This document shows, one piece after another, positions 9,217-17,323 of a DNA stretch of 64,000 nucleotides. Each line of letters begins with the position of its first letter. The first letter of the stretch is position 1. This stretch comes from CAVUAN01 sp963739435 (GTDB taxonomy: Bacteria > Acidobacteriota > Thermoanaerobaculia > UBA5066 > Gp7-AA6): NCBI GenBank assembly GCA_963739435.1, contig CAVUAN010000022.1, positions 1-64,000 on the forward strand, in the 5' to 3' direction. The notes under the pieces are model-generated. The model saw nothing but the letters and a program-made list of their open reading frames with translations, searched no databases and had not been told where the DNA came from. Position numbers and translations under genes: made by a program.

Positions 9217-11910
9217 GTGCCGCGTTTTCGCCCTCGCGGCCGCGTGTGGGGCGGAGCCGGCCTGGCCCTGGCGACCCTCGTAGCCCTTGCGTGCGGGCGG
9301 CGCAGCAGCACTTTCGACGATGCCGAGCGCTACCTGGACGAGGCTCGGTACGAAGAGGCCCACGCCGCCTACGAGAAGCTCGCCGAGAAAGGGACCTCGG
9401 AGAAGGATCCCGCAGCCGCCTTCCGAGCCCGCTTGTGGGGCGCACGCGCTCTCATGCTCCTCGGCCGGATGAAGGAGTGCCGGGCTGACCTCGAGCCGCT
9501 TCGGGCAGAGGCGGCTGGCGATCCCGTGAAGCAAGCGTGGTTGAGCGGGATGTTCAGCATGCTGCTTCATCGGGAGGGGGACCTCGCGGGCGCCCTCGCG
9601 GAGGCGGACAGGAGCCTGAAGCTGGCAGCGGCGGCGGGAGACGAGAAGCTGCAGGCCTTCGCAGTCGGGATCCTCGGCACGGCGCAATCGCTGAGCGGAC
9701 GGTATCGCGAGGCGGTGGAGTCCAACGGAAAGCAGCTCGCCATCGATCGGCGGATCGGCCGGCCGATCGAAGTCGCTCTCGCTCTCAACAACCTCGGGAT
9801 CGATCTGAAGCACCTGGGGCGCTTCGAGGAGGCGCTGGCGTCCTACGACGAGGCGCTCGCAATCTACGCCCGAAGCGGGACCCGTTCGAGGATGGAGATC
9901 CCTCTTAGCAACGCCGCCAATGTTCACGCGTCCCTCGGCGACAGAGAAAAGTCTCTACAGATGCACGAACGGTCGCTTCGGATCTCGGAGGAGATCAAGA
10001 GCCTCTACGGCCAGGGGCTCAACCACAACGACATCGGCGAGCTGTACCTCGGCGCCGGAAACCTCAAGGCGGCGCGGGAGCACCTCGAAAAGGCGCTCGC
10101 GATCGGACGTTCTGCCCCCTTCGTCTATACCGAATTAGTCGCGCTCGAGCACCTCGGCAGACTCCAGCTCGAAGGGGGCGACCTCGAGGCCGCCCGCACC
10201 CGTCTCGACGAGGCTCTGAAAATCGCGGACGCTAAGGGATACGGTCGGCAGAGAGTCATCGTGAGAGCCCTGCTCGCGCGGACTCAGGCGCGCCGCGGCG
10301 ACGGGGCTGGCGCTCTGGCCCTCGCGGACGAGGCCGTGAGGCAGGCTGGCGCGCTGGAGGACCCCGAGGCCGAGTTCGAAGCCCTCGAGGCGCGTGCGGT
10401 CGCCCTCGAGGCTTCGGCCGCTCGCGGCACCACTGCAGCCTACCTCCAGGCGATCGACCTTCTGGAGTCTCTCCGCGGGAGGCTCGCGCTGGGCGACCTG
10501 AGAATGGGAGTCGCGGAGCCGTATTTCTCCGTGTACGAGGGGGCGATCCGGACCCTCGTGCGGGACGGAAAGACCGCGGAAGCCTTCAACGTGGCCGAGC
10601 GGGCCCGGGCCCGCACGCTGCTCCAGCTCATGGCCGCCAGGGGCGCCGTGGGTGGAGAGCAGACGCCGGAGGCCGAGGTGCTGCGGAAGCTGCGCGAGGC
10701 ATCGGAGGCTCTGGCCACTGCGCCCAAGGGCGCACGCGTTTCCTGGCAGCTCGAGGTCGATGGCCTCACCAGGCAGCTTGCCCAGGAAGAGGGCAAGGTC
10801 AGAGCCAGGGATCCGGCCGCTGCCGCCGCGCGCTATGCGTTGACGGCCCCGGTTTCGAGGCTCCAATCCGAGCTGATCCATCCCGGCCGCGCGCTGCTGG
10901 CATTCTTCTGGGGGCAAGAGGACGTCTACGGCTGGTGGATCGACAGCAAGGGCCTTCGGGGAGTCCGACTGGGCTCCGCGACCTCCCTCGCTTCACAAGT
11001 CGACTTCCTCGCGTCGGCGGTCTCCCGCCGCTCCGGCGGGCCCGACTGGCGGCCACCAGCTCATCGGATCTTCGCCGATTTCGTCGAGCCGCTGACGCCG
11101 AGCCCCGCCGATGAGGTTCTCGTCATCGCCGACGGCCCCCTTTGCCGCGTGCCCTTCGAGACCCTCCTCCCGCGCGAAGGAGCGCCGCCGTGGGGCATGT
11201 CGACACGCTTCGTCTACGGCCCATCGGCATCGGTCCTCCTCGCGCTGCGCGGAAGGCAGCGCGCCGGCCGCTTCGAAGGCTCCGTCCTCGCGGTGGGAAA
11301 CCCCGCCCTCTCGGCGAATGAACGCGGGCACGCCGCGCCCGCATCCCGATCCGATCGCGGTCCGTTGCCCTTCGCCGAGGAGGAGGCACGGGACATCGTC
11401 CAGCTCTTCCGGGGCGCGAATCCGCAGCTCCTTCTCGGTCCCGAAGCGACACCGGAACGCTGGAGAAAACTCTTCCCGGCAGGATTCCAGTACCTGCACT
11501 TCGCAACGCACGCTGTGGTCAGCGACCGCCATCCGCGAGAGACGGCGCTGCTTCTTTCTGGCGGCCGTCTGGCCCTGCCCGAGATCCAGGATCTCTCGCT
11601 GTCGGCCGAGCTCGTCACCCTTTCGGCGTGCGATACCGCCCTGGGTCAAAGGGTCCGAGGCGAAGGCGTCATCGGGCTGCCGCAGGCCTTCCTGGCGGCA
11701 GGCGCGGGCGGCGTCGTCGTCAGCCTGTGGAAGGTCGAAGACCGCTCGACAGCGGCGTACATGCGCGAGTTCTATGCGCTGCTCCAGTCGGGCCGGGGAG
11801 CAGCGGAGGCTTTGCTCGAAGTACGGCGCGCACGCGGCGCGTTGTCGGGAGACGAGGGCCATCCGTCCCGCTGGGCGCCGTTCATTCTCGTCGGCGGAAT
11901 GAACGACTGA
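9217..11910 (+). CDS. TPR-CHAT caspase-like protease, probable lipoprotein or exported protein
   Basis: 897 residues, intact. The N-terminal hydrophobic stretch ends ATLVALACGRR, which looks like a lipobox or short signal peptide. About 450 residues of tetratricopeptide repeats follow, e.g. AFAVGILGTAQSLSGRYREA and LNNLGIDLKHLGRFEEALAS. The C-terminal CHAT domain (about residues 600-890) has the presumed catalytic histidine in YLHFATHAVVSD (near residue 764) and cysteine in VTLSACDTALG (near 803), followed by the characteristic GLPQAFLAAGAGGVVVSLWK. CHAT proteins are caspase-clan C14 relatives; TPRs usually bind the partner or regulate cleavage. Last gene of the sigma/anti-sigma operon, so its expression or activity is probably tied to an envelope-stress response. 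The natural substrate is unknown. Confidence 0.88.
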   Translation: MPRFRPRGRVWGGAGLALATLVALACGRRSSTFDDAERYLDEARYEEAHAAYEKLAEKGTSEKDPAAAFRARLWGARALMLLGRMKECRADLEPLRAEAAGDPVKQAWLSGMFSMLLHREGDLAGALAEADRSLKLAAAAGDEKLQAFAVGILGTAQSLSGRYREAVESNGKQLAIDRRIGRPIEVALALNNLGIDLKHLGRFEEALASYDEALAIYARSGTRSRMEIPLSNAANVHASLGDREKSLQMHERSLRISEEIKSLYGQGLNHNDIGELYLGAGNLKAAREHLEKALAIGRSAPFVYTELVALEHLGRLQLEGGDLEAARTRLDEALKIADAKGYGRQRVIVRALLARTQARRGDGAGALALADEAVRQAGALEDPEAEFEALEARAVALEASAARGTTAAYLQAIDLLESLRGRLALGDLRMGVAEPYFSVYEGAIRTLVRDGKTAEAFNVAERARARTLLQLMAARGAVGGEQTPEAEVLRKLREASEALATAPKGARVSWQLEVDGLTRQLAQEEGKVRARDPAAAAARYALTAPVSRLQSELIHPGRALLAFFWGQEDVYGWWIDSKGLRGVRLGSATSLASQVDFLASAVSRRSGGPDWRPPAHRIFADFVEPLTPSPADEVLVIADGPLCRVPFETLLPREGAPPWGMSTRFVYGPSASVLLALRGRQRAGRFEGSVLAVGNPALSANERGHAAPASRSDRGPLPFAEEEARDIVQLFRGANPQLLLGPEATPERWRKLFPAGFQYLHFATHAVVSDRHPRETALLLSGGRLALPEIQDLSLSAELVTLSACDTALGQRVRGEGVIGLPQAFLAAGAGGVVVSLWKVEDRSTAAYMREFYALLQSGRGAAEALLEVRRARGALSGDEGHPSRWAPFILVGGMND

Positions 11911-11913
11911 GGT

Positions 11914-13203
11914 TTAGTCCCTGAGGTAGCCCCAGTTGTGCAGCCGGTCGCTGTCGTCGAACCAGCGGTCGCCGATGTCTTTGCGGTAGTACATGTTCGG
12001 AATCATGATGTTGTCGATCCGGCTGTAGGCCTGCTTCTGGGCCTGCCGCATGGTCGGCCCCATGCCCACGACGATCAGCACGACGCCGGACGTGCCCGTG
12101 ACCAGCCACTCGTCGCTGACGACCTTGACGTCCTCGATGTGGCAGCCGTCGCGGTTGGGCTTCTTGAAGATGATGACCGCGTCCTTGGAGTTCGTCTCGA
12201 ACGTCTCGTTGTCGGTGAACGGAAACGGCGGCACGACGATCCGCACGCCGACCTGGAAGCCGGCCCGCGCCTTGAAGCGCGTGATGGAGCCGTCGGCGAG
12301 GCGGTAGAGCAGCTCGCCGATGGGCGTCAAGAGGCTCTCCTGCTGGATCGAGATGGTGGGATACCCGAAACGCGCCGTGAACTCCAGGGGGTACACGCCG
12401 TTCGAGTTCACGATGCAGTTGATGTCGATGTAGCCGACGTACTTCTGCTCGGTCAGCTTGCTCTCCATCTTCTTCAACGTCATGTTGAAGATCCGGTTGG
12501 GCTCGCTCCAGAACATGCTCGTCCCCATCTCGCCGGTCGAAGGCCCGATGTCGCCCGGAAAGAGCTTCTTGTGCTCGAAGTTCACGCTGATCGGGTAAAC
12601 GAACTCCTTGCCGTTGAAGAACGCTCCGGTCGCGACCTCGACGCCGGCGATGTGCTTCTGGAGCTGGAATTCCTTGATCTTCGACGACCAGGCCCTCTTG
12701 TAGTCCTCGAGAACCTGCAGGATGTCCTTGCCCTCCTCGTCCTCGCCGACGAAGAGGAGCTGCTTGTGGTTCTGCGCCTCGCCCGAGGGCTTGATGACGT
12801 AGCGCTGCGGGTTCTTCTTGACGTAGGCGATGGCGTCGTCGAACGACGTGAAGTTCTCCTGCGGAATGATCGAGACGCCGGCGGCCTTCAGCTCGGCCTG
12901 GCCGAAGCCGCGGTCGTCCTCGAGCTTGTCGGTGTAGGCGGTGCCGCCCACGACGAGCTTGCCCTCGGCGCGCAGCTTCTCGGCCTTCGCGCCCTCGCCG
13001 AGGACGTCGTCGAACACGATGACGTCGGCCCACGCGACTTCCTTTTCCCACTCGTTGACCTTCGGCACGAAGCCGTCGCCGATTTCCTTCTCCTCCGGAT
13101 CGTCGATGTAGTACCGGACCTCGTGGCCTTCCTTGACGACCTGCCAGGCGATGTCGCCGATCAGGCCGGTCAGCGAGACGAAGAGGAACTTCTTGCTATC
13201 CAT
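11914..13203 (-). CDS. PurD-like ATP-grasp ligase (phosphoribosylamine-glycine ligase family)
   Basis: 429 residues, close to PurD length (about 420-430), intact. The order of elements fits GARS: an N-terminal Rossmann-like part, a central ATP-grasp domain (YVIKPSGEAQNHKQLLFVGE), the metal/substrate region with FEHKKLFPGDIGPSTGEMGT, and a C-terminal domain. The canonical PurD signature here reads GDxGPNTGGMGAY, so GPSTGEMGTSMFW is a divergent version. The N-terminal G-x-G region is also altered (LTGLIGDIAW). It may be a true PurD of a divergent clade or a paralogous carboxylate-amine ligase with another substrate. It stands alone, convergent with the CHAT gene (3-bp gap), with no other purine genes nearby. 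Confidence 0.75.
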   Translation of the reverse strand: MDSKKFLFVSLTGLIGDIAWQVVKEGHEVRYYIDDPEEKEIGDGFVPKVNEWEKEVAWADVIVFDDVLGEGAKAEKLRAEGKLVVGGTAYTDKLEDDRGFGQAELKAAGVSIIPQENFTSFDDAIAYVKKNPQRYVIKPSGEAQNHKQLLFVGEDEEGKDILQVLEDYKRAWSSKIKEFQLQKHIAGVEVATGAFFNGKEFVYPISVNFEHKKLFPGDIGPSTGEMGTSMFWSEPNRIFNMTLKKMESKLTEQKYVGYIDINCIVNSNGVYPLEFTARFGYPTISIQQESLLTPIGELLYRLADGSITRFKARAGFQVGVRIVVPPFPFTDNETFETNSKDAVIIFKKPNRDGCHIEDVKVVSDEWLVTGTSGVVLIVVGMGPTMRQAQKQAYSRIDNIMIPNMYYRKDIGDRWFDDSDRLHNWGYLRD

Positions 13204-13275
13204 CGCGCGTCACTTTACCGCAGGCGTTGCGGCCGGCGCGCATTCGAGATACAAGGCCGGGTGGAGCGCACGTTG

Positions 13276-13497
13276 ATGAACCCGAGACGCTGGATCGAGT
13301 TCGCAGTTTCGATCGCCATCGGCCACTCGATCTACTCGCTCGTTCTCTTCCCGGGAGTTCGGCAGCCGTTCCGGCTCGACGCCGGCCTCCTGATCGACTT
13401 CGCCCTGTGCCTTCTCGTCTATGGCGTCATCCGGCTCGCGGTCGCCCACGCCCACCGCATGAACGCCCGCGCCGCGCTGCACCACCGGCGAAACTAG
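13276..13497 (+). CDS. Small two-helix membrane protein
   Basis: 73 residues from ATG 13276 (GTG 13261 would add five). Two hydrophobic segments, about residues 7-25 (WIEFAVSIAIGHSIYSLVLF) and 38-58 (LLIDFALCLLVYGVIRLAVA), are separated by a short loop and followed by a basic tail (HAHRMNARAALHHRRN). No known family recognised. It is divergent from the PurD-like gene and convergent with RNase J. Coding likelihood rests on the clean amphipathic/hydrophobic pattern and a gap of about 330 bp that otherwise has no gene. Confidence 0.5.
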   Translation: MNPRRWIEFAVSIAIGHSIYSLVLFPGVRQPFRLDAGLLIDFALCLLVYGVIRLAVAHAHRMNARAALHHRRN

Positions 13498-13529
13498 AGG
13501 CCCTAACCTCGTGATCGAGGTGCGGCGAG

Positions 13530-15155
13530 CTACGTCACGACCGGCACGATGACGGGGCGCAGGTCGAAGGTGCGGCGGCAGGCGCGCCGGGCAGCGAGCG
13601 TGATCTCGGCGGCCAGCCAGACCGGATCCGCCAGCTCCTCGGCGGAGGCCCGGGCGAGCACGGCACGGGCGGCTCGGCCGACCTCTCCTGAGAGTTCCGC
13701 TTCCGGCGCCGCGACGCCGCGCGCGAAGACCGAAACTTCCGGGGGGCGAGCGCGCGGCCGAACGGCGATCACGACGAATCCTTCCTCCGCGAGGTGGCGC
13801 CGGTCGCGCAGGACTTCTGCGTCGACCCGCTCGGGCCGCGAATCGAGGTAGATGCGCCCGGCGGCGACGGCGCCGGGCTCGATCGAGATTCCCTCGGACG
13901 ACAGAACGAGCCGGTCGCCGTTGTCGAGCAGATGCACCGCGTCCGGCGCCACGCCCGCTTCGAGCGCCACCTCGGCCGCCGCGGCGAGCATTCTCCGCTC
14001 GCCGTGCACGGGCACGACGGCTCGCGGCTTCACGAGGGCGAGCAGCTCCGCGATGTCATCGCGGTGGCCGTGGCCCGAGACATGAATGGGCGGATCGGTC
14101 TCCGCCAGGACGCGGGCGCCACGCCGCACCAGGTGATCCGTCACACGGCCGACGGAGCGTTCGTGGCCGGGAATTGTCCGCGAAGAAAACAGAACCAGGT
14201 CGCCGGGCTCGATCTTCAGCTCCGGATGCTCGTCCTGCGCCAGCCGGGAGAGCGCCGAGAATGGCTCGCCCTGGCTACCGGACGTCAGGCAGAGGAGGCG
14301 GTCTGCCGGGACCCGGGCCAGCTCGTTCTCGGCCGGCCGCGCCCCCGCCGGCAGGCGCAGGCGCCCGAGGCGCTCGGCGATCTCGGCGACCGTTCGCATG
14401 CTGCGGCCGAGGAAGGCCACCCTCCGCCCGAGCCCGAGGGCGGCCTCCGTCGCCTGCGAAAGGCGCGAGACATGGCTCGAGAATGTCGTGAGGATGAGCC
14501 TTCCGCGGCCCTGCGCGAAAGCGGCCGCGATGCCCCGCCCCGCAACGCGTTCGGGAAGGGAGTGGCCGGGCCGCTCCGCGTTGGTCGAGTCCACGAACGC
14601 GAGGTCGACGCCTCCGGACACGGCCGCCGCAATGCCCTCCCGGTCGGTCCGCTCGCCGTCGGGAGGGTCGTCGTCGAGCTTGAAGTCGCCGGAGTGAAAG
14701 AGACGGCGCCCGCCGGCTTCGATCACGATCGCCGCCGAGTCCGGAACCGAGTGCGAAATGCGGAAATACGCAAAAGAGAACTCCCCCGCCGTGTTCCAGG
14801 CGCGCTCTTTGGCGATCAGCAGTCGGTCCGTCGAGACTTCTTCCTCCTCGAGGCGGCGTCGGGCCATGGCGAGCGTGAACGGAAAGCCGTAGACCGGCGC
14901 GTCGCACCACTCGCGCAGGAGAGGCAGTGCGCCGATGTGGTCCTCGTGCCCGTGCGTCAGCAGCACGGCGTCGATGCGTTCGCCGCGCAGCAGAGACAGG
15001 TCCGGCGCGATCTTGTCGATGCCGGGGAACGCCTCGTCGGCAAACGAGACACCCACGTCCACGAGCACGCTCGATTCGCCGCATTTCAACCAGAGGACGT
15101 TCTTGCCGAACTCGCCCAAACCGCCGAGAGGGACGACCTCGATTGAAAGACTCAT
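13530..15155 (-). CDS. rnj: Ribonuclease J (metallo-beta-lactamase/beta-CASP RNase)
   Basis: 541 residues. The metallo-beta-lactamase motif HGHEDHIG (residues 68-75) binds the two catalytic zincs. The beta-CASP region includes TTFSSHVSRLSQATEAA, LGRSMRTVAEIAERLG and LCLTSGSQGEPFSALSRLA. HVSGHGHRDDIAELLAL and VVPVHGERRML give the later metal and phosphate-binding motifs. It degrades and matures RNA as a 5'-exo and endonuclease in the cytoplasm. The start is ATG 15155, where a well-conserved MSLSIEVVPLGGLGEFGKN begins. Further upstream the frame reads into a heptamer repeat. It lies 49 bp downstream of rsmA on the same strand. Confidence 0.93.
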   Translation of the reverse strand: MSLSIEVVPLGGLGEFGKNVLWLKCGESSVLVDVGVSFADEAFPGIDKIAPDLSLLRGERIDAVLLTHGHEDHIGALPLLREWCDAPVYGFPFTLAMARRRLEEEEVSTDRLLIAKERAWNTAGEFSFAYFRISHSVPDSAAIVIEAGGRRLFHSGDFKLDDDPPDGERTDREGIAAAVSGGVDLAFVDSTNAERPGHSLPERVAGRGIAAAFAQGRGRLILTTFSSHVSRLSQATEAALGLGRRVAFLGRSMRTVAEIAERLGRLRLPAGARPAENELARVPADRLLCLTSGSQGEPFSALSRLAQDEHPELKIEPGDLVLFSSRTIPGHERSVGRVTDHLVRRGARVLAETDPPIHVSGHGHRDDIAELLALVKPRAVVPVHGERRMLAAAAEVALEAGVAPDAVHLLDNGDRLVLSSEGISIEPGAVAAGRIYLDSRPERVDAEVLRDRRHLAEEGFVVIAVRPRARPPEVSVFARGVAAPEAELSGEVGRAARAVLARASAEELADPVWLAAEITLAARRACRRTFDLRPVIVPVVT

Positions 15156-15162
15156 GACTTGG

Positions 15163-15192
15163 AGTCCAAAGTCCAAAGTCCAAAGTCCAAAG
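15163..15192 (+). repeat. Heptamer repeat element, copy 2: (AGTCCAA)x4 + AG
   Basis: Four perfect copies of AGTCCAA plus AG on the + strand, identical over 30 bp to copy 1. It sits in the short gap between the corrected rsmA stop (15205) and the RNase J start (15155). Both genes run on the minus strand, so this copy is in the opposite orientation to transcription, unlike the other five. Confidence 0.95.
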
Positions 15193-15204
15193 GAGCTGGC
15201 ACTT

Positions 15205-15997
15205 TCATGGGACGAGATCCGCGAGGGCCAGATAGTCGTCGAGGGAAAGCACCTCGGCGCGGACCCTGGCGTCTTTGCCGATTTCGGCCAGCGCCTTCTC
15301 CCAAGTGTCGCGGGGGGCGGCGGAGGAGAGGGCGTTGGGAAGCGTCTTGCGGCGCAGTGCGGAACCCGAGCGACGCGAGCTCGAGGGCGCGGCCGCGCCG
15401 CTCCGGATCGAGGGGCGTCGACCGGGGCGTCAGCTCGAGGACGCTCGACACGACCTTCGGGCGCGGACGGAAAGCTCCGGGCGGCAGGTCGAAGAGGATG
15501 CGTCCCGTCGCAAACGCGGCGGCGCGCACCGAGAGGTAGCCGTAGTGCTCCGTCCCCGGCTTCGCCACGAATCGCCTCGCCACTTCCCGTTGAACGGTCG
15601 CGACGATCCGGGAGATCGCCTCGGGCTCTTCGAGCGCCCGTGTCAGGATCTGCGTGGCGACGTTGTACGGAAGGTTCGCCACGAGCACGGCGGGAGGCGG
15701 AAAGCCCGCGCCGGCCAGCCAGGCCGAAAACGGCTTGTCGAGGGCGTCGCCGAGCTCGACCCGGACACGCCCGTCAACGGAAAGCTCCGAGGCGAGGGCT
15801 TTGGCCCGCAGGGGGTCGATCTCGATGGCAAGCAGCCGCCCGGACCGCTCGAGAAGGGGCCGTGTCAGGGCCCCATCCCCGGGGCCGACCTCGAGCACCG
15901 TGTCGGCCGATGAAACGCGCGCGGCCGCGACGATCCGGTCGGCGGTTGAAGCGCTCGTCAGGAAGTGCTGCCCCCAGCGCTTGCGGGCGGGGATCAC
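15205..15997 (-). CDS. rsmA: 16S rRNA (adenine1518-N6/adenine1519-N6) dimethyltransferase (frameshifted)
   Basis: RsmA/KsgA dimethylates two adjacent adenines in the 3'-terminal hairpin of 16S rRNA. Visible motifs are KRWGQHFL at the N-terminus, the SAM-binding VLEVGPGDGALTRPLL, acidic IEIDP and the catalytic NLPYNVATQIL. The frame breaks near 15348. One frame over the family ending RKTLPNALSSAA ... EVLSLDDYLALADLVP continues to TGA 15205. In the unshifted frame the protein would run on through the heptamer repeat, which is an artefact. The restored length is about 264 residues, normal. Head-to-head with the GGDEF gene. Confidence 0.9.
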
Positions 15998-17176
15998 GGA
16001 GACACGTTATCAGATGGTAAACTTCTGAACGGTCGGGGGGTTGCGCTGCAGGTTCTTACGCTCGACAACCGCAGGCTGGAAGGCTTCCTGGAACGGCACA
16101 AGGCCTACTACGCCTACTCGGGCGAAATCGAGGCCGACCGCTTCCTGCGGGAGATCCTCCAAAAGGCGCACGAGTTCGTGCCCTCGGAAGCCGGCGCGAT
16201 CCTCCTGGACGACCCGATGACCAAGAACACAGAAGACCGGCTCGACAGCGAGCTCGTCTTCATCGCCGCCTACGGGGCCGCCGGCGACCGGCGGATTGGC
16301 GAGCGCATCAGCGCACGGCTCGGCATCGCGGGCCACGTCTACGCCACCGGCGTGCCGTACATGACCGATGACGTGCTCGAAGACCCGCACTTTTATCCCG
16401 GCTTCGACGATAAGAGCGACTTCAAGACGCAGTCGCTCCTCTGCGTGCCCATCCGCATCGAAGCTTCCGTGTGCGGAGTGCTCGAGCTCGTCAACCGCCT
16501 GGGGCCCGGCGGCTTCCGCGAGAAGGACCGCCGCTTGATCGAGATCTTCGCCGACTATGCCTCGATCTCCATCCAGAACCTGCTCGACGCGCGGCGCGCG
16601 TACGAAGTCGCCAAGCGTGACGGATTGACTGGCCTCTACAACGAGCGCTACCTGCACCTGCGCCTGACCCAGGATCTCTCGCGCATCACGCGCGATGGCG
16701 GCGATCTTGCGGTCATCTTCCTCGATCTCGACAACCTGAAAACCGTCAACGACAAGCACGGGCATCTGGCTGGAAGCCAGGTCCTCCGCGAGGTGGGCTA
16801 CGTGCTGCGCCGCACGATCACCGACGAACGGGCTACGCTCACGCGTTACGGCGGCGACGAGTTCGTGCTCATCCTCCCGGGTTACACGATCGAGGAGGGG
16901 CTGGCGGCGGCCGAGAACATCCGTCGGGCGGTGCGCGAGGCGACGTTCCTCTCGCGGCCCTACGGGTTCAACAGCCCGCCCCTGAACCTCTCGGACACGA
17001 TCACCGCCTCGCTCGGGGTCTCCTCGATCCGCGCGTCCGCCACCCCGGCCGCATCTGTCGAGCAGCAGAAGAACGAGCTGCTGCGCGACGCCGACGCGGC
17101 GCTCTACAAGGCCAAGTCGCACGGCAAGGACCAGGCCACCGCGGCCACGTACTCGCAGCAGGCTGCAGCCAAGTAA
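15965..17176 (+). CDS. GAF-GGDEF diguanylate cyclase
   Basis: An N-terminal GAF-like domain (about residues 40-210, with GERISARLGIAGHVYATGVP and LLCVPIRIEASVCGVLELVN) is followed by a GGDEF domain (about 220-385). The latter begins with the linker AKRDGLTGLYNERYL and has the active-site signature RYGGDEFVLI and the closing ADAALYKAKSHGK. It should make cyclic-di-GMP from GTP under control of the GAF sensor. The canonical RxxD inhibitory site five residues before GGDEF is absent (DERA at that place). The start is uncertain: GTG 15965 overlaps the rsmA 5' end, no ATG/GTG lies closer to the domain, and CTG 16046 behind GGGGGG is possible. Confidence 0.85.
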   Translation: MLPPALAGGDHGDTLSDGKLLNGRGVALQVLTLDNRRLEGFLERHKAYYAYSGEIEADRFLREILQKAHEFVPSEAGAILLDDPMTKNTEDRLDSELVFIAAYGAAGDRRIGERISARLGIAGHVYATGVPYMTDDVLEDPHFYPGFDDKSDFKTQSLLCVPIRIEASVCGVLELVNRLGPGGFREKDRRLIEIFADYASISIQNLLDARRAYEVAKRDGLTGLYNERYLHLRLTQDLSRITRDGGDLAVIFLDLDNLKTVNDKHGHLAGSQVLREVGYVLRRTITDERATLTRYGGDEFVLILPGYTIEEGLAAAENIRRAVREATFLSRPYGFNSPPLNLSDTITASLGVSSIRASATPAASVEQQKNELLRDADAALYKAKSHGKDQATAATYSQQAAAK

Positions 17177-17323
17177 CCGAGGGACGAGCGCCCGGTTTCG
17201 CGTGACAGTCGGCCCCTGCGACTAAAGCTCTCGCCGCTCGTCACTTGCCGCTCGTCTCTTGAGGCCCGGGAGACCGCATGTTAGAGTGCGCCGGTTCCGC
17301 CCAACATCGCCCCTGAGGTACCC

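Noticed and set aside
15152..15204. C-terminal extension of RsmA encoded by the heptamer repeat
   Set aside because: It appears only in the frame created by the indel near 15348. The corrected frame stops at 15205, before the repeat.
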